Origin: Vibrio anguillarum | Lineage (GTDB): Bacteria; Pseudomonadota; Gammaproteobacteria; Enterobacterales; Vibrionaceae | Direction of reading: 5' to 3' | NCBI RefSeq assembly: GCF_001989995.2 | Contig: NZ_JAHGUP010000001.1 | Coordinates: forward strand, 1 to 63,539 | DNA length: 63,539 nucleotides | Part shown: positions 9,189 to 19,046 of the stretch, piece after piece | Numbering within the stretch: position 1 is the stretch's first letter | Layout of the letters: each line of letters starts with the position of its first letter | The notes under the pieces: generated by a model | The model's database searches: none | Seen by the model: only the letters and a program-made list of their open reading frames with translations | What the model was told of the DNA's origin: nothing | Program-made: the position numbers and the translations under genes

Positions 9189-11012
9189 ATGGCTACTCCA
9201 CAGATTGATAAATTAAGAAATATCGCGATCATCGCACACGTTGACCACGGTAAAACAACGTTGGTTGATAAACTGCTGCAACAGTCAGGTACGTTAGAGT
9301 CTCGCGGTAATACGGAAGAGCGGGTCATGGACTCGAACGATATCGAGAAAGAGCGCGGTATCACTATCCTTGCAAAAAATACAGCCATTAACTGGAATGA
9401 TTTCCGTATCAACATCGTAGATACTCCAGGACACGCCGACTTCGGTGGTGAAGTTGAACGTATCATGTCAATGGTTGACTCTGTTTTGCTGATTGTTGAT
9501 GCGGTTGATGGCCCAATGCCACAAACTCGCTTCGTAACACAAAAAGCTTTTGCTCACGGTTTGAAACCAATCGTTGTTATTAACAAAATTGACCGTCCTG
9601 GTGCTCGCCCTGATTGGGTTATGGATCAAGTGTTCGACCTGTTCGACAACCTTGGTGCAACGGATGAGCAGCTCGACTTTAAAGTGGTTTATGCTTCTGC
9701 ACTGAACGGTTGGGCGACACTTAACGAAGGTGAAGTTGGCGAAAACATGGAACCTTTGTTCCAAGCGATCGTTGACAATGTAGAGTCACCACAAGTTGAC
9801 CTTGATGGCCCACTACAAATGCAAGTTTCTCAACTTGATTACAGCTCTTACGTTGGTGTTATCGGTGTTTGTCGTGTGACTCGTGGTAGCGTAAAAGCGA
9901 ACCAACAAGTAACAGTCGTCGGCGCTGATGGTAAGAAACGTAACGGTAAAGTTGGTACAGTTCTGGGCTATCTTGGCCTTGAGCGTAACGAAGTTGAACA
10001 AGCTAACGCTGGCGACATCATTGCGGTAACAGGTTTAGGTGAACTGAAAATTTCAGACACCATTTGTGACCAAAACTGTGTTGAAGCTATGGTGCCGCTA
10101 TCCGTTGATGAACCGACAGTGACCATGACTTTCCAAGTCAATACTTCACCGTTTGCAGGTAAAGAAGGTAAATACGTGACTTCACGTAATATCCTTGAGC
10201 GTCTGCAAAAAGAGCTTGTTCATAACGTAGCATTGCGTGTTGAAGAAACCGACAACCCAGATCGCTTCCGCGTTTCAGGTCGTGGTGAACTTCACCTATC
10301 AATCCTGATTGAGAACATGCGTCGTGAAGGCTTTGAGCTTGCAGTTTCTCGTCCTGAAGTTATTTTGAAGGAAGAAGACGGCCAGAAAATGGAACCGTTC
10401 GAAACCGTAACAATCGATGTGATGGAAGAGAGCCAAGGCGGCGTGATGGAGAAAATCGGCCTGCGTAAAGGTGAGCTGACGAATATGACTCCAGACGGCA
10501 AAGGCCGTGTGCGTCTTGATTTCATGATGCCTTCTCGCGGTTTGATTGGTTTCCAAACAGAATTCATGACCTTAACCTCAGGTTCAGGTTTGCTTTACCA
10601 TACGTTTGATCATTACGGCCTACACAAAGGCGGTAACATTGGTCAACGTAACAACGGCGTGTTGATTTCTAACGCGACAGGTAAAGCGTTGACTTACGCT
10701 CTGTTCAACCTACAAGAGCGCGGTCGCCTATTTACTGAGCACGCAGATGAAGTGTACGAAGGCCAAGTGATCGGTATCCACAACCGTTCTAACGACCTAA
10801 CAGTGAACTGCTTGAAAGGCAAGCAGCTGACAAACGTTCGTGCTTCTGGTACTGATGAAGCGCAAGTATTGTCACCTGCAATCAAGTTTACACTTGAGCA
10901 AGCACTTGAGTTTATTGACGACGATGAACTAGTGGAAGTGACCCCACAGAGCATTCGTATCCGTAAACGTCATTTGACTGAAAATGATCGTAAACGTGCA
11001 AGCCGTGGCTAA
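9189..11012 (+). CDS. typA: Ribosome-associated GTPase TypA/BipA
   Basis: Translational GTPase of the EF-G/LepA family that binds the 70S ribosome and aids 50S assembly and stress or cold adaptation. The G motifs are intact: HVDHGKTT near residue 17, RGIT in switch I, DTPGH and NKID. They are followed by the beta-barrel, EF-G-like domains and the TypA-specific C-terminus. I chose the ATG at 9189 ([20 protein letters not shown]) over one 28 codons upstream: it gives 607 residues, the family's usual size, and the extra N-terminal residues have no counterpart. Confidence 0.96.
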   Translation: MATPQIDKLRNIAIIAHVDHGKTTLVDKLLQQSGTLESRGNTEERVMDSNDIEKERGITILAKNTAINWNDFRINIVDTPGHADFGGEVERIMSMVDSVLLIVDAVDGPMPQTRFVTQKAFAHGLKPIVVINKIDRPGARPDWVMDQVFDLFDNLGATDEQLDFKVVYASALNGWATLNEGEVGENMEPLFQAIVDNVESPQVDLDGPLQMQVSQLDYSSYVGVIGVCRVTRGSVKANQQVTVVGADGKKRNGKVGTVLGYLGLERNEVEQANAGDIIAVTGLGELKISDTICDQNCVEAMVPLSVDEPTVTMTFQVNTSPFAGKEGKYVTSRNILERLQKELVHNVALRVEETDNPDRFRVSGRGELHLSILIENMRREGFELAVSRPEVILKEEDGQKMEPFETVTIDVMEESQGGVMEKIGLRKGELTNMTPDGKGRVRLDFMMPSRGLIGFQTEFMTLTSGSGLLYHTFDHYGLHKGGNIGQRNNGVLISNATGKALTYALFNLQERGRLFTEHADEVYEGQVIGIHNRSNDLTVNCLKGKQLTNVRASGTDEAQVLSPAIKFTLEQALEFIDDDELVEVTPQSIRIRKRHLTENDRKRASRG

Positions 11013-11047
11013 TACCGTCATGGTATAAGTTAACGAGTTAATCTAAG

Positions 11048-11073
11048 GGCGAGGAGTGTACTTCTCGCCTTTT
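11048..11073 (+). terminator. Intrinsic terminator of typA
   Basis: Stem 11048-11056 with 11061-11069 (outer arms GGCGAG/CTCGCC) followed by four T residues, 36 bases past the typA stop. Confidence 0.75.
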
Positions 11074-11145
11074 GCTTATCTGCAATATAGTCAGTTTTAG
11101 GTATAGAATGGTGATTGATGATAAAAATAAGCAGGGAGAAGGCAT

Positions 11146-12060
11146 TTGAAAATCAAAAAGCTTGGCAAACAATGTTTACTGTTTACGCGTTATTTACTCA
11201 GCCGGATGGATCATGACCGCGTCAATGTTAATGCGGGCTATTTGGCTTATATCACGTTGTTGTCGATCGTGCCTATGCTTACCGTGCTGTTATCAATTCT
11301 CTCCTCATTTTCTATTTTTGCCAATGTCGGTATGGTTATTCAAGATTTTTTGATCACCCATTTTGTGCCTGCCGCAGGCGATGTAGTGCGAGAGGCGTTG
11401 CTCGAATTTATCGCGAATACAGGTAAGATGACGGCCGTGGGCGGGGTATTTTTATTCGTTGCAGCTTTAATGCTGATTTCTAATATTGACAAGAATTTAA
11501 ACTACATTTGGCGAGTTAAAGATAAACGGCGCATGGTGCTCTCTTTTTCAATGTATTGGATGGTTCTTACGCTCGGGCCAATTTTAGTCGGCGCGAGTAT
11601 TGCGGCAACCTCGTATATTACCTCACTCAAGATTATTGACAGCGAAGCACTCTCTGGTGCTTATAATTTGTTGCTGCGCTGGCTACCTTTTATTTTGTCA
11701 TTCTCTGCTTTTGTCGGTTTGTACCTGCTGGTGCCGAATAAAAAAGTGCATCTTTCACACGCCTTGGTCGGGGCAATGGTGGCGGCTATTTTATTTGAGT
11801 TCAGTAAAAAAGGGTTTGCTGCTTATATTACTCAGTTTCCCTCCTATCAACTGATTTACGGCGCACTGGCGGCGATCCCTATTCTGTTTGTGTGGGTCTA
11901 CTTATGCTGGATGATTGTGCTCGTTGGGGCGGAGGTGACGGCGACTTTGGGTGAAAAAGAGCACTGGAGCAATGAGCAAGAAATGCTAAACTCATTGCCT
12001 ATCTCCGAGCAAATGATAAAGGGAAATCAGAGTGATAGCGTTGATCCAGAGAGTGAGTGA
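11146..12060 (+). CDS. yihY: YihY/BrkB-family inner-membrane protein
   Basis: Integral membrane protein of the YihY (UPF0761/BrkB) family, once mislabelled ribonuclease BN. Its molecular function is unsettled. About six transmembrane helices are visible, with the family signatures [16 protein letters not shown] near the start and [18 protein letters not shown] towards the end. It starts with TTG at 11146 behind AGGGAGAAGG. Length is 304 residues. Its 3' end overlaps dtd by 29 bases, so translation of the two is probably coupled, matching the E. coli yihY-dtd order. Confidence 0.88.
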   Translation: MKIKKLGKQCLLFTRYLLSRMDHDRVNVNAGYLAYITLLSIVPMLTVLLSILSSFSIFANVGMVIQDFLITHFVPAAGDVVREALLEFIANTGKMTAVGGVFLFVAALMLISNIDKNLNYIWRVKDKRRMVLSFSMYWMVLTLGPILVGASIAATSYITSLKIIDSEALSGAYNLLLRWLPFILSFSAFVGLYLLVPNKKVHLSHALVGAMVAAILFEFSKKGFAAYITQFPSYQLIYGALAAIPILFVWVYLCWMIVLVGAEVTATLGEKEHWSNEQEMLNSLPISEQMIKGNQSDSVDPESE

Positions 12061-12466
12061 AGCGGCGGTACGTGTTGATGGGGAAGTGGTTGGCGAAATC
12101 AATCAAGGCTTACTGGTGCTACTTGGGGTCGAAAGAGATGACGATGAGGCAAAGGCCAAACGTCTAGTCGAACGTGTGACTCAGTACCGCGTGTTTGAAG
12201 ATGAAGAGGGAAAAATGAACTTGAACGTGCAACAAGTGAACGGTCAGGTTTTAGTGGTGTCTCAATTTACATTGCCAGCCGATACCAAAAAGGGGACGCG
12301 TGCCGGATTTTCAAAAGGTGCACACCCTGCTGATGCTGAGCGTCTGTATGATTACTTTTCGGATTTGTGTGAGCACATTTTGCCAACTCAGCGTGGCCGC
12401 TTTGCACAAGATATGAAAGTCTCGCTGATTAATGATGGCCCAGTGACATTCTGGCTTCAGGTTTAA
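12032..12466 (+). CDS. dtd: D-aminoacyl-tRNA deacylase
   Basis: Hydrolyses D-amino acids mischarged onto tRNA, giving chiral proofreading in the cytoplasm. The 144-residue length is standard. The active-site motif [18 protein letters not shown] (around residues 78-95) and the Gly-x-Pro element [10 protein letters not shown] near the C-terminus are both present. The GTG start at 12032 lies inside the end of yihY. The next gene, yiiD, follows after 72 bases. Confidence 0.95.
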   Translation: MIALIQRVSEAAVRVDGEVVGEINQGLLVLLGVERDDDEAKAKRLVERVTQYRVFEDEEGKMNLNVQQVNGQVLVVSQFTLPADTKKGTRAGFSKGAHPADAERLYDYFSDLCEHILPTQRGRFAQDMKVSLINDGPVTFWLQV

Positions 12467-12538
12467 TAAAGAAATGGATAGAGCCTCCTTCGTTGGGATC
12501 ATGCGGAGTATGAGAGGCTGTGATTTAGGGATAACCAA

Positions 12539-13471
12539 ATGTTTAAACTGATTACGCCAAGTACCGACAACCAACTGAATAAATACTACCATTTTCGCTG
12601 GCAAATGCTGCGTGAGCCATGGCATTTACCGATCGGCTCGGAGCGCGATGAGTATGATGGCATGAGCCATCACAGGATGATTGTCGATGGTCGTAACCGA
12701 CCGATTGCCATTGGTCGCTTGTACATTACGCCAGATTGCGAAGGGCAAATTCGCTATATGGCGGTTAAAAGTAGCCGTCGCAATAAAGGTATGGGTTCTT
12801 TGGTGCTGGTGGCGCTAGAGTCGCTGGCTCGTCAAGAAGGTGCAAAGCGCCTAGTCTGTAGCGCCCGTGAAGATGCGATTGCATTTTATGAAAAGAACGG
12901 TTTTGAACGCCGGGGCTCGCTCAATGATGAACGCGGTCCGGTTCGACATCAACAAATGGTCAAACCGCTTGATCCCATGGCCAATGTGATTCGCAAACCT
13001 GAATGGTGTACTGAACTGCAAGAACGCTGGGCCACGCACATTCCTATCAGCGAAAAAATGGGCATTAAGGTGACTCAATATACGGGCTACCAATTTGAGT
13101 GCAGCGCTCAGCTCAATCCGAATTTGAACCCACACAACACCTTATTTGCAGGCTCGGCATTTACCCTTGCCACCTTGACCGGATGGGGAATGGCATGGTT
13201 GCTGATGCGTGAGCGAAGCCTGAATGGCGATATTGTTTTGGTTGATAGCCGCATCCGCTATCGTCACCCTGTGGTGCATAACCCTTTAGCCTTCACTTCA
13301 TTGGATGGCATCAGTGGCGATTTAGATCGTTTAGCCAGTGGACGTAAAGCGCGTATCGTCGTCAATGTCACTATCACCAGTGGCGGTAAACCCGCCGTTG
13401 AATTTACGGGAACCTATATGTTGATCCCCAATTACAAGGCATTGTTAGCTGCCGCATCATCGGCTGAGTAA
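12539..13471 (+). CDS. yiiD: YiiD-type GNAT and hotdog two-domain protein
   Basis: Two-domain protein of 310 residues. Residues ~1-140 form a GNAT acetyltransferase domain with an acetyl-CoA loop region (RRNKGMGSLVL). Residues ~150-310 form the YiiD C-terminal hotdog/thioesterase-like domain (NPHNTLFAGSAFTLATLTGW). In E. coli the YiiD protein has been linked to initiation of fatty-acid synthesis by acting on malonyl-ACP. That role is an extrapolation here. AGGGATAACCA precedes the ATG. Position after yihY-dtd is as in enterics. Its last 40 bases overlap the end of the convergent AsmA-family gene. Confidence 0.85.
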   Translation: MFKLITPSTDNQLNKYYHFRWQMLREPWHLPIGSERDEYDGMSHHRMIVDGRNRPIAIGRLYITPDCEGQIRYMAVKSSRRNKGMGSLVLVALESLARQEGAKRLVCSAREDAIAFYEKNGFERRGSLNDERGPVRHQQMVKPLDPMANVIRKPEWCTELQERWATHIPISEKMGIKVTQYTGYQFECSAQLNPNLNPHNTLFAGSAFTLATLTGWGMAWLLMRERSLNGDIVLVDSRIRYRHPVVHNPLAFTSLDGISGDLDRLASGRKARIVVNVTITSGGKPAVEFTGTYMLIPNYKALLAAASSAE

Positions 13472-15366
13472 GTGTCGGTTTCTGGATCACACGAATAGAT
13501 GGTGTGCTGTGTGTTGTGGAGCAGTTCGAAGTGCATCTCACGGCACATCTGTTGGAGGTTAAGGTTAAGTTGTCCTTTCTCCAACTTGACCAAATCCACG
13601 TGACCATCAAGGTTTGCCTTGAGCGTCTTTCCAACCAGCGGCGTTGTATTAATCATCATCCGCCCTCTGTCTGAGTGAATGACTAAACCTTCGAGCGTAA
13701 AAGGCTCATGGCTGAGGTTTTGCTCAGGATCGCTTAGCGTTAATATGCCTTGTCGAATATTGAGCGTTGCTTCACCTGTGAGGGAGTGGGCGAAGGTGGC
13801 GTAGTCTCCGGCGAGGCCGTTGACCTGCGCTTCCAATTCACTGATACCCTCTATGGTAAAGGGAAGCTGGGTGACTTTATTGAGCACCGCTAGCGGTAGC
13901 CCATCGGCATGAATGTTGACTTGCCAAGGCTGACTTAACGTTTGGAAATTCCAACGCGCAGTGGCATCGATATAGCCGTTTTCTAACGGCATGAATAAAC
14001 GATCTAGGTACCATTGGCCTTGCTCGCTGCGCATCTCAACGACGCTTTGTGTGCTCAATAGTGAATCGTAGCTGGCGCTGTTTGCGCTGATATTGAGCGT
14101 GCCTTGCCACAATCCCAAGCGTTTCTCTTTTACGAGAGTTAGCTGCTTTCCTTTGGCATGGACACCAGACAATTGCCAATAAGGTGGCGCAAACAATTGA
14201 ATGAGTTGGCTATTGGCGATGGTGAGTTGCTCGATGGTGAGGTTATCAACCCACGGCCAATGCTGGCTCAGCGACGTAAAATCATCTTTGCTTTCGCTCA
14301 CCCATTTTACACCGCGAATAGTGAGCTGTTGCAGCGATGCTGAGGTTGGGGTGATAACACCCGCCCATTGAATATCACCTTGCTTAAACTCACTACTAAA
14401 ATCCTCAATAATCAGTTTACCTGGCTCGGTGCGCAGGCTAAAGGTCGGCTCCACCCACTGCTGACCTAGCCAAGTTGCATCGTCGGCTCGCAGCGATAAT
14501 TTACCTTGTTGCTGCTGCCAAATATTGCTGTGTGGATAAATGTTCTCCAGCGAAATATCGACGTTACGCAAGCTGATATCCGCAAGCTCGATCTGACTGT
14601 TTAAAATATCTAAGCTATTGATATGGTCTATTTTGTCAAAGAGCTGAAACCAACCCGATTGGCGTAAGGAATGACTCATATCTCGGCTAAGATTGAGTTT
14701 TTCCAGTGTCACATTGATCAGCGACCAACCTTGAGGATACTGCTCGGCTTGACCTGAAATAGCCGCGCCGCGCCATGACAACGAGAGCCCATAGACGGTG
14801 CTGTTGGCAGGTTTGTAATCCATATCGAGCAGTAGGTTATTCAGCGCTTCTCCTTGCCAATAAAATTGTTCAGCTGAGAGTTGTATCTCGCCGAAAGGCA
14901 GAGCTGTTGGAGCATCCGGCCAATGTGGATTTTTAATCTGTAGGTTAACACCGCGCGCTAGCCAACCTTGTTGGGCGATGTCGGCGTGATTGAGCGCGAT
15001 TTGGCTCACCGAAATGGGCCATGATCGCAAATCGGTAGGAAGGCCATTTTGTAGACTGATACCACTAAGTAGCACGCTATCAACGGCGATTTTTTGGTCG
15101 CGAATGAGCTGTGGGCTGAGCCAAATATCGGCTTGCTCTATCGGGATGTACTGCTTATTTTGCCGCAGTGTTAATTGGTTGAACTGAAAATGCAAAGGAT
15201 ACTGGTATTGAAGAGATTGAAACGTCACGTTTCCTTTCAAAAGTCGTTCAACGAGAGTTTGAGCAACGGGAGTAGCATAAGAGGTATGTAGCAGTGCAAA
15301 CATACCCAGCATGAAAGTGAGAAATAGCGCGATGATCGCAATCAGCAATGCCAAAGCCTTGTTCAT
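13432..15366 (-). CDS. AsmA-family protein
   Basis: Large protein (644 residues) with a single N-terminal transmembrane anchor (LALLIAIIALFLTFMLGMFALL) and a long periplasmic beta-rich body ending in an AsmA C-terminal-like repeat (TLKANLDGHVDLVKLEKG). AsmA proteins are bridge-like or envelope-homeostasis proteins implicated in phospholipid transport and outer-membrane assembly. The substrate of this member is unknown. The ATG has a well-placed AAGGACACC. It stands alone between convergent yiiD and co-oriented pckA. The last 13 codons are read antisense to the yiiD 3' end. Confidence 0.82.
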   Translation of the reverse strand: MNKALALLIAIIALFLTFMLGMFALLHTSYATPVAQTLVERLLKGNVTFQSLQYQYPLHFQFNQLTLRQNKQYIPIEQADIWLSPQLIRDQKIAVDSVLLSGISLQNGLPTDLRSWPISVSQIALNHADIAQQGWLARGVNLQIKNPHWPDAPTALPFGEIQLSAEQFYWQGEALNNLLLDMDYKPANSTVYGLSLSWRGAAISGQAEQYPQGWSLINVTLEKLNLSRDMSHSLRQSGWFQLFDKIDHINSLDILNSQIELADISLRNVDISLENIYPHSNIWQQQQGKLSLRADDATWLGQQWVEPTFSLRTEPGKLIIEDFSSEFKQGDIQWAGVITPTSASLQQLTIRGVKWVSESKDDFTSLSQHWPWVDNLTIEQLTIANSQLIQLFAPPYWQLSGVHAKGKQLTLVKEKRLGLWQGTLNISANSASYDSLLSTQSVVEMRSEQGQWYLDRLFMPLENGYIDATARWNFQTLSQPWQVNIHADGLPLAVLNKVTQLPFTIEGISELEAQVNGLAGDYATFAHSLTGEATLNIRQGILTLSDPEQNLSHEPFTLEGLVIHSDRGRMMINTTPLVGKTLKANLDGHVDLVKLEKGQLNLNLQQMCREMHFELLHNTQHTIYSCDPETDTYSADDAAANNAL

Positions 15367-15427
15367 GGTGTCCTTACTCGTAAATCGTTACCTGCGACAG
15401 AGTGAAACAAATTACCTCACGCAGCAA

Positions 15428-15454
15428 CAAAAAAAGCCCCTTATCAAAGGGGCT
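15428..15454 (-). terminator. Intrinsic terminator of pckA
   Basis: An 8-bp stem (15435-15442 with 15447-15454; AGCCCCTT arms) is followed on the minus strand by seven T residues, 20 bases after the pckA stop. Confidence 0.85.
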
Positions 15455-15473
15455 TGCTACTGACTTATCAGTT

Positions 15474-17102
15474 TTAGTCGAGTTGTGGGCCTGCGGCCAC
15501 TAATGCTTTACCTTCTGCGTTATCAGTATACTTGGCAAAGTTATTGATAAAGCGCGAGGCGAGATCTTCAGCTTTGCTTGTCCATTGTAGAGGATCCACA
15601 TAAGTATCGCGTGGGTCGAGAATGGTTGGGTTCACACCAGGTAGTGAGGTTGGCACTTCAAGATTGAAGATTGGAATATGCTTGGTTGCTGCCTTCTCAA
15701 TCGAACCATCTAAGATAGCGTCAATGATGGCGCGGGTATCTTGAATCGAGATGCGTTTACCGCTGCCGTTCCAACCAGTGTTGACTAGATAAGCTTCAGC
15801 ACCAGCTGCTTCCATGCGTTTTACCAGCACTTCGGCATATTGTGTTGGGTGGAGCGTTAAAAACGCTGCGCCAAAACAGGCTGAGAAGGTTGGTGTTGGT
15901 TCGGTGATGCCACGTTCAGTACCCGCTAGTTTTGCCGTAAAGCCAGACAAGAAGTGATACTTGGTTTGTTCTGGAGTCAATTTAGAGACTGGTGGAAGCA
16001 CACCAAATGCATCCGCAGATAGGAAGATCACTTTATTGGCGTGACCACCTTTCGATACAGGCTTAACTATGTTTTCGATGTGGTAGATAGGATAAGAAAC
16101 ACGAGTATTCTCGGTTTTAGAACCATCATCAAAGTCAATCGAACCATCGCTACGTACTGTGACGTTTTCCAGTAGCGCATCACGGCGGATCGCGTTGTAG
16201 ATGTCAGGCTCGGCTTCTTTGGAGAGCTTGATGGTTTTCGCGTAGCAACCGCCTTCAAAGTTAAACACGCCATCATCATCCCAGCCGTGCTCGTCATCGC
16301 CGATTAACGCGCGTTTTGGATCGGTAGAGAGTGTGGTTTTTCCTGTGCCAGATAGGCCAAAGAAAATCGCCACATCGCCATCTTTAGCCATGTTGGCTGA
16401 GCAGTGCATTGAAGCAATACCTTGCAGTGGAAGGAAGTAGTTCATCATTGCGAACATCCCTTTCTTCATTTCACCGCCGTACCAAGTACCGCCGATCAAC
16501 TGCATTTTTTCCGTTAAGTTAAACACAGTGAAGTTTTCTGAGTTCAGACCTTGCTCTTGCCATTTGTCATTGGTGCATTTGGCACCATTCATGACCACAA
16601 AATCAGGTTCGAAGTTAGCTAGCTCTTCTTCTGTTGGGCGAATGAACATGTTTTTGACGAAGTGCGCTTGCCACGCCACTTCAGTAATGAAGCGCACGCA
16701 AAGGCGCGTATCTGCGTTAGCACCACAGTAACCGTCAAGAACGAATAGACGTTTAGCGGATAGTTGACGACCCACTAGTGCTTTTAGATCATTCCATACT
16801 TCTTGGTTAATCGGTTTGTTATCGTTTTTCGCTTGTTCAGATGTCCACCATAGGGTATCGCGTGTGGTGTCATCTTTGACAATGAATTTATCTTTTGGTG
16901 AGCGGCCTGTAAAAATGCCAGTATCAACGGCAACAGCGCTAAGTTCAGTGACGACGCCTTTTTCGTAGCCTTCAAGGTCTGGGCGAGTTTCCTCGGCAAA
17001 TAACAGTTCATAGCTTGGGTTGCGAACCACTTCGACTACGTTGGTTATTCCGTATTTGGTCAGGTCTAGTTGTGCAGCCTTTGTATGTTCCATAACGGTC
17101 AT
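15474..17102 (-). CDS. pckA: Phosphoenolpyruvate carboxykinase (ATP)
   Basis: Converts oxaloacetate and ATP to phosphoenolpyruvate, CO2 and ADP, the first committed step of gluconeogenesis. The protein is 542 residues, normal for the ATP-dependent enzyme. Kinase-1a P-loop [11 protein letters not shown] is near residue 250, the metal/oxaloacetate segment [17 protein letters not shown] follows, and the R-region [12 protein letters not shown] is near 385. AAGGAG lies six bases before the chosen ATG at 17102, which favours it over the in-frame ATG three codons downstream. It forms a single-gene unit with its own terminator. Confidence 0.97.
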   Translation of the reverse strand: MTVMEHTKAAQLDLTKYGITNVVEVVRNPSYELLFAEETRPDLEGYEKGVVTELSAVAVDTGIFTGRSPKDKFIVKDDTTRDTLWWTSEQAKNDNKPINQEVWNDLKALVGRQLSAKRLFVLDGYCGANADTRLCVRFITEVAWQAHFVKNMFIRPTEEELANFEPDFVVMNGAKCTNDKWQEQGLNSENFTVFNLTEKMQLIGGTWYGGEMKKGMFAMMNYFLPLQGIASMHCSANMAKDGDVAIFFGLSGTGKTTLSTDPKRALIGDDEHGWDDDGVFNFEGGCYAKTIKLSKEAEPDIYNAIRRDALLENVTVRSDGSIDFDDGSKTENTRVSYPIYHIENIVKPVSKGGHANKVIFLSADAFGVLPPVSKLTPEQTKYHFLSGFTAKLAGTERGITEPTPTFSACFGAAFLTLHPTQYAEVLVKRMEAAGAEAYLVNTGWNGSGKRISIQDTRAIIDAILDGSIEKAATKHIPIFNLEVPTSLPGVNPTILDPRDTYVDPLQWTSKAEDLASRFINNFAKYTDNAEGKALVAAGPQLD

Positions 17103-17439
17103 AGGTGCTCCTTGTAAGAGATTTTGTAGGGATTTTGTAATAATGTTTGTAATTGTTATCTGCTCACCATGCTAGCAACGGGTGGGGGATAAAACAGGGA
17201 CACAGTTCAAAAATTGCCCATGACACTCCTGTGGTTTTAGGTGTCCCGTCACATATTGGCGCAACTATTTTATCGCGTACGCAAACCTTTGCGCTAGATC
17301 AATAAGATTAATACTTTTAAAAAAATAAGTACGACATTCTGTTTGTTTAAAGCTTGATTTTACTGGGTTTTGATCACAAAAAAAGCCAGCGTAAAGCTGG
17401 CTCTGATACGTTTTCTTCGTGCTTGTTAATTCATGCAAA
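17103..17439. other. hslO-pckA intergenic region
   Basis: A 337-base gap holding the hslO terminator (17378-17402) and the pckA promoter region. TGTGATC on the minus strand at 17371-17377 resembles a CRP half-site, but no full palindrome is present. I see no ORF or RNA gene. Confidence 0.5.
17378..17402 (-). terminator. Intrinsic terminator of hslRO
   Basis: A 7-bp perfect stem (AGCCAGC/GCTGGCT, 17384-17390 with 17396-17402) followed by a T run on the minus strand, 38 bases after the hslO stop. Confidence 0.8.
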
Positions 17440-18315
17440 TTAATGAATTGTGTCGCTTCCTGAGGAGGCTTGTGCGTAGAGTGTTGCGATCTCAGCCTCT
17501 TCAAATGAGTAGTTGGTGCCACAGTAATCACAATGTAAAGAAACGGATCCTTCAGACGATAAAATGTCGTAAATTTCCTCTTTGCCTATTGTGATGATGG
17601 CCGCCCCACTGCGTTCACGTGAACAACCACAATGGAATTCCACGGGTTGTGGGGTGAACAACTGAACTTTCTCTTGGTTATACAGGCGATACAACAGATC
17701 AGTGGCTTCTAAGGTGAACAGCTCTTCGTTTTTTACGGTGTTAGTTAACTGCTCTAAGTGCTCAAAATCATCGGGCGTACCCGTTCCGTCCGGAATGGTT
17801 TGCAGTAACATGCCAGAGGCACAGGCTTTTCCATCTTGCGTACCAATGCGTATCCAAAGGCGTGTTTTCAACTGTTCAGAGCGGATGAAGTAACCTTCCA
17901 GCACTTCCACTAAGTTATCACCCTCTAAACCGACCACACCTTGGTAGCGCTCGCCTTTCTTGGGCTCGATAGTGATAACTAAATGACCTTTACCCATCAA
18001 AGTGTGTAGGTCGGCATCATCGGCAATATCGCCTTTCCAGCGTGCGACACCACGCACTTTCTGTTCATTATCACCATTGATAACGACTAAGGAAACTGGG
18101 CCATTGCCTTGCAATTGCATGGTAATTGAGCCTTCAAACTTCAGCGTTGCGGTTAGCAAGGTCGTTGCGACGAGCAGTTCGCCCAAAAGTTTTTGTACTG
18201 GGGCTGGATATTCCTGGCTCGAAAGGATGTGTTGATACGCGTCGTCTAATTGTACCAACTCGCCACGTACGGATAGATCTTCAAATAAGTAGCGATTTAA
18301 AATGTTATTTGCCAT
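17440..18315 (-). CDS. hslO: Redox-regulated chaperone Hsp33
   Basis: Holdase chaperone activated by oxidation plus unfolding stress. The C-terminal zinc switch is intact: CGC near residue 227 and CDYC near 260 supply the four zinc-binding cysteines, whose oxidation unmasks the client-binding surface. The 291-residue length is typical. The start ATG is behind AGGAAATAGCTAA. It follows hslR by 31 bases on the same strand, as in E. coli hslR-hslO, and a possible sigma32 promoter upstream of hslR could serve both. Confidence 0.96.
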   Translation of the reverse strand: MANNILNRYLFEDLSVRGELVQLDDAYQHILSSQEYPAPVQKLLGELLVATTLLTATLKFEGSITMQLQGNGPVSLVVINGDNEQKVRGVARWKGDIADDADLHTLMGKGHLVITIEPKKGERYQGVVGLEGDNLVEVLEGYFIRSEQLKTRLWIRIGTQDGKACASGMLLQTIPDGTGTPDDFEHLEQLTNTVKNEELFTLEATDLLYRLYNQEKVQLFTPQPVEFHCGCSRERSGAAIITIGKEEIYDILSSEGSVSLHCDYCGTNYSFEEAEIATLYAQASSGSDTIH

Positions 18316-18346
18316 TTAGCTATTTCCTCGGAACATGGTCCAGCTT

Positions 18347-18733
18347 TTATTGATGTTTAAATTTAATGATGTCACGACGCTCTTTTTTGTCTGGTCTGCG
18401 TTCGGGGCTTGGGTTGTGTGCGTTGAGCTTACGTTGCTCGGCATGATGGGCACGTTTGGTGATGCTTGCTGCGGTTTCCGAATACAGGGTTTGTGCTTCT
18501 GGCGCGCTGCGCCTTTGCCCTAACAGATTGATCACAGTGACGATTTTCTCTTCTTGGCCTTGGCGCAAGGTAATCGTTGCTCCAAGCTCGACAATTTTAC
18601 TTGGCTTGGTGCGTTGGCCATTATAATGGACTTTACCACCATCGACCATACTGCGTGCGATCGACCGCGTTTTATAAAATCGTGCTGCCCATAGCCATTT
18701 ATCCAATCTTATTTGCTCTGTCGCAGAACTCAT
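18347..18733 (-). CDS. hslR: Heat shock protein 15 (ribosome-associated)
   Basis: RNA-binding protein that recognises free 50S subunits carrying a stalled nascent chain and helps recycle them. An S4 domain opens the protein (IRLDKWLWAARFYKTRS... VHYNGQRTKPS), followed by a basic tail (RRPDKKERRDIIKFKHQ). The ATG at 18733 gives 128 residues. An in-frame TTG six codons upstream is possible, since the GAGG element is rather far (12 bases) from the ATG. It is co-oriented with hslO. Confidence 0.92.
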   Translation of the reverse strand: MSSATEQIRLDKWLWAARFYKTRSIARSMVDGGKVHYNGQRTKPSKIVELGATITLRQGQEEKIVTVINLLGQRRSAPEAQTLYSETAASITKRAHHAEQRKLNAHNPSPERRPDKKERRDIIKFKHQ

Positions 18734-18784
18734 ACTACAAATGTGCCTCAAAGGGAGTTAGTCTTGTACGTTTTATGGCCTTTA

Positions 18785-18813
18785 CAATGGTGTTTTGGTT
18801 CCAGATTTTCAAG
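18785..18813 (-). promoter_or_regulatory. Possible sigma32 heat-shock promoter of hslR-hslO
   Basis: On the minus strand CTTGAA (18813-18808) is followed after 15 bases by CACCATTG (18792-18785), resembling the heat-shock consensus CTTGAA-N13/15-CCCCATNT. It ends about 50 bases before the hslR ATG. The -10 match is imperfect. Confidence 0.45.
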
Positions 18814-18910
18814 CTACCCGACAAAATAATGTCAGTAAAAATGACGAGAATGTCTCCTATGATATATTAATGTGTTTTTGTAGCGCGATCTTCGCGGTCT
18901 TATGTATCTG

Positions 18911-18957
18911 TTCCATTTAAATGGAAGCATAGTTTAAATGAAATGGAAGTATAGTTT
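18911..18957. repeat. Palindrome and 22-bp-spaced direct repeat upstream of gspC
   Basis: A perfect 16-base palindrome (TTCCATTTAAATGGAA, 18911-18926) overlaps the first of two near-identical 17-base repeats (18919-18935 and 18941-18957, one mismatch) spaced 22 bases apart. The element sits in the 313-base hslR-gspC intergenic region, 90-135 bases before the gspC start. It looks like a two-site operator, but no regulator can be named. Confidence 0.6.
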
Positions 18958-19046
18958 GAGGCCAATCCGCCGGTTTTCGTCTGGCTAACGGCTCATGAAT
19001 GTGAAATATCATGGTTGAAGTAAGAAAATATCAGTAAGGACATCTT

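Noticed and set aside
17371..17377. CRP half-site upstream of pckA
   Set aside because: TGTGATC is present but the second half of the palindrome is missing, and it lies at the hslO terminator far from pckA.
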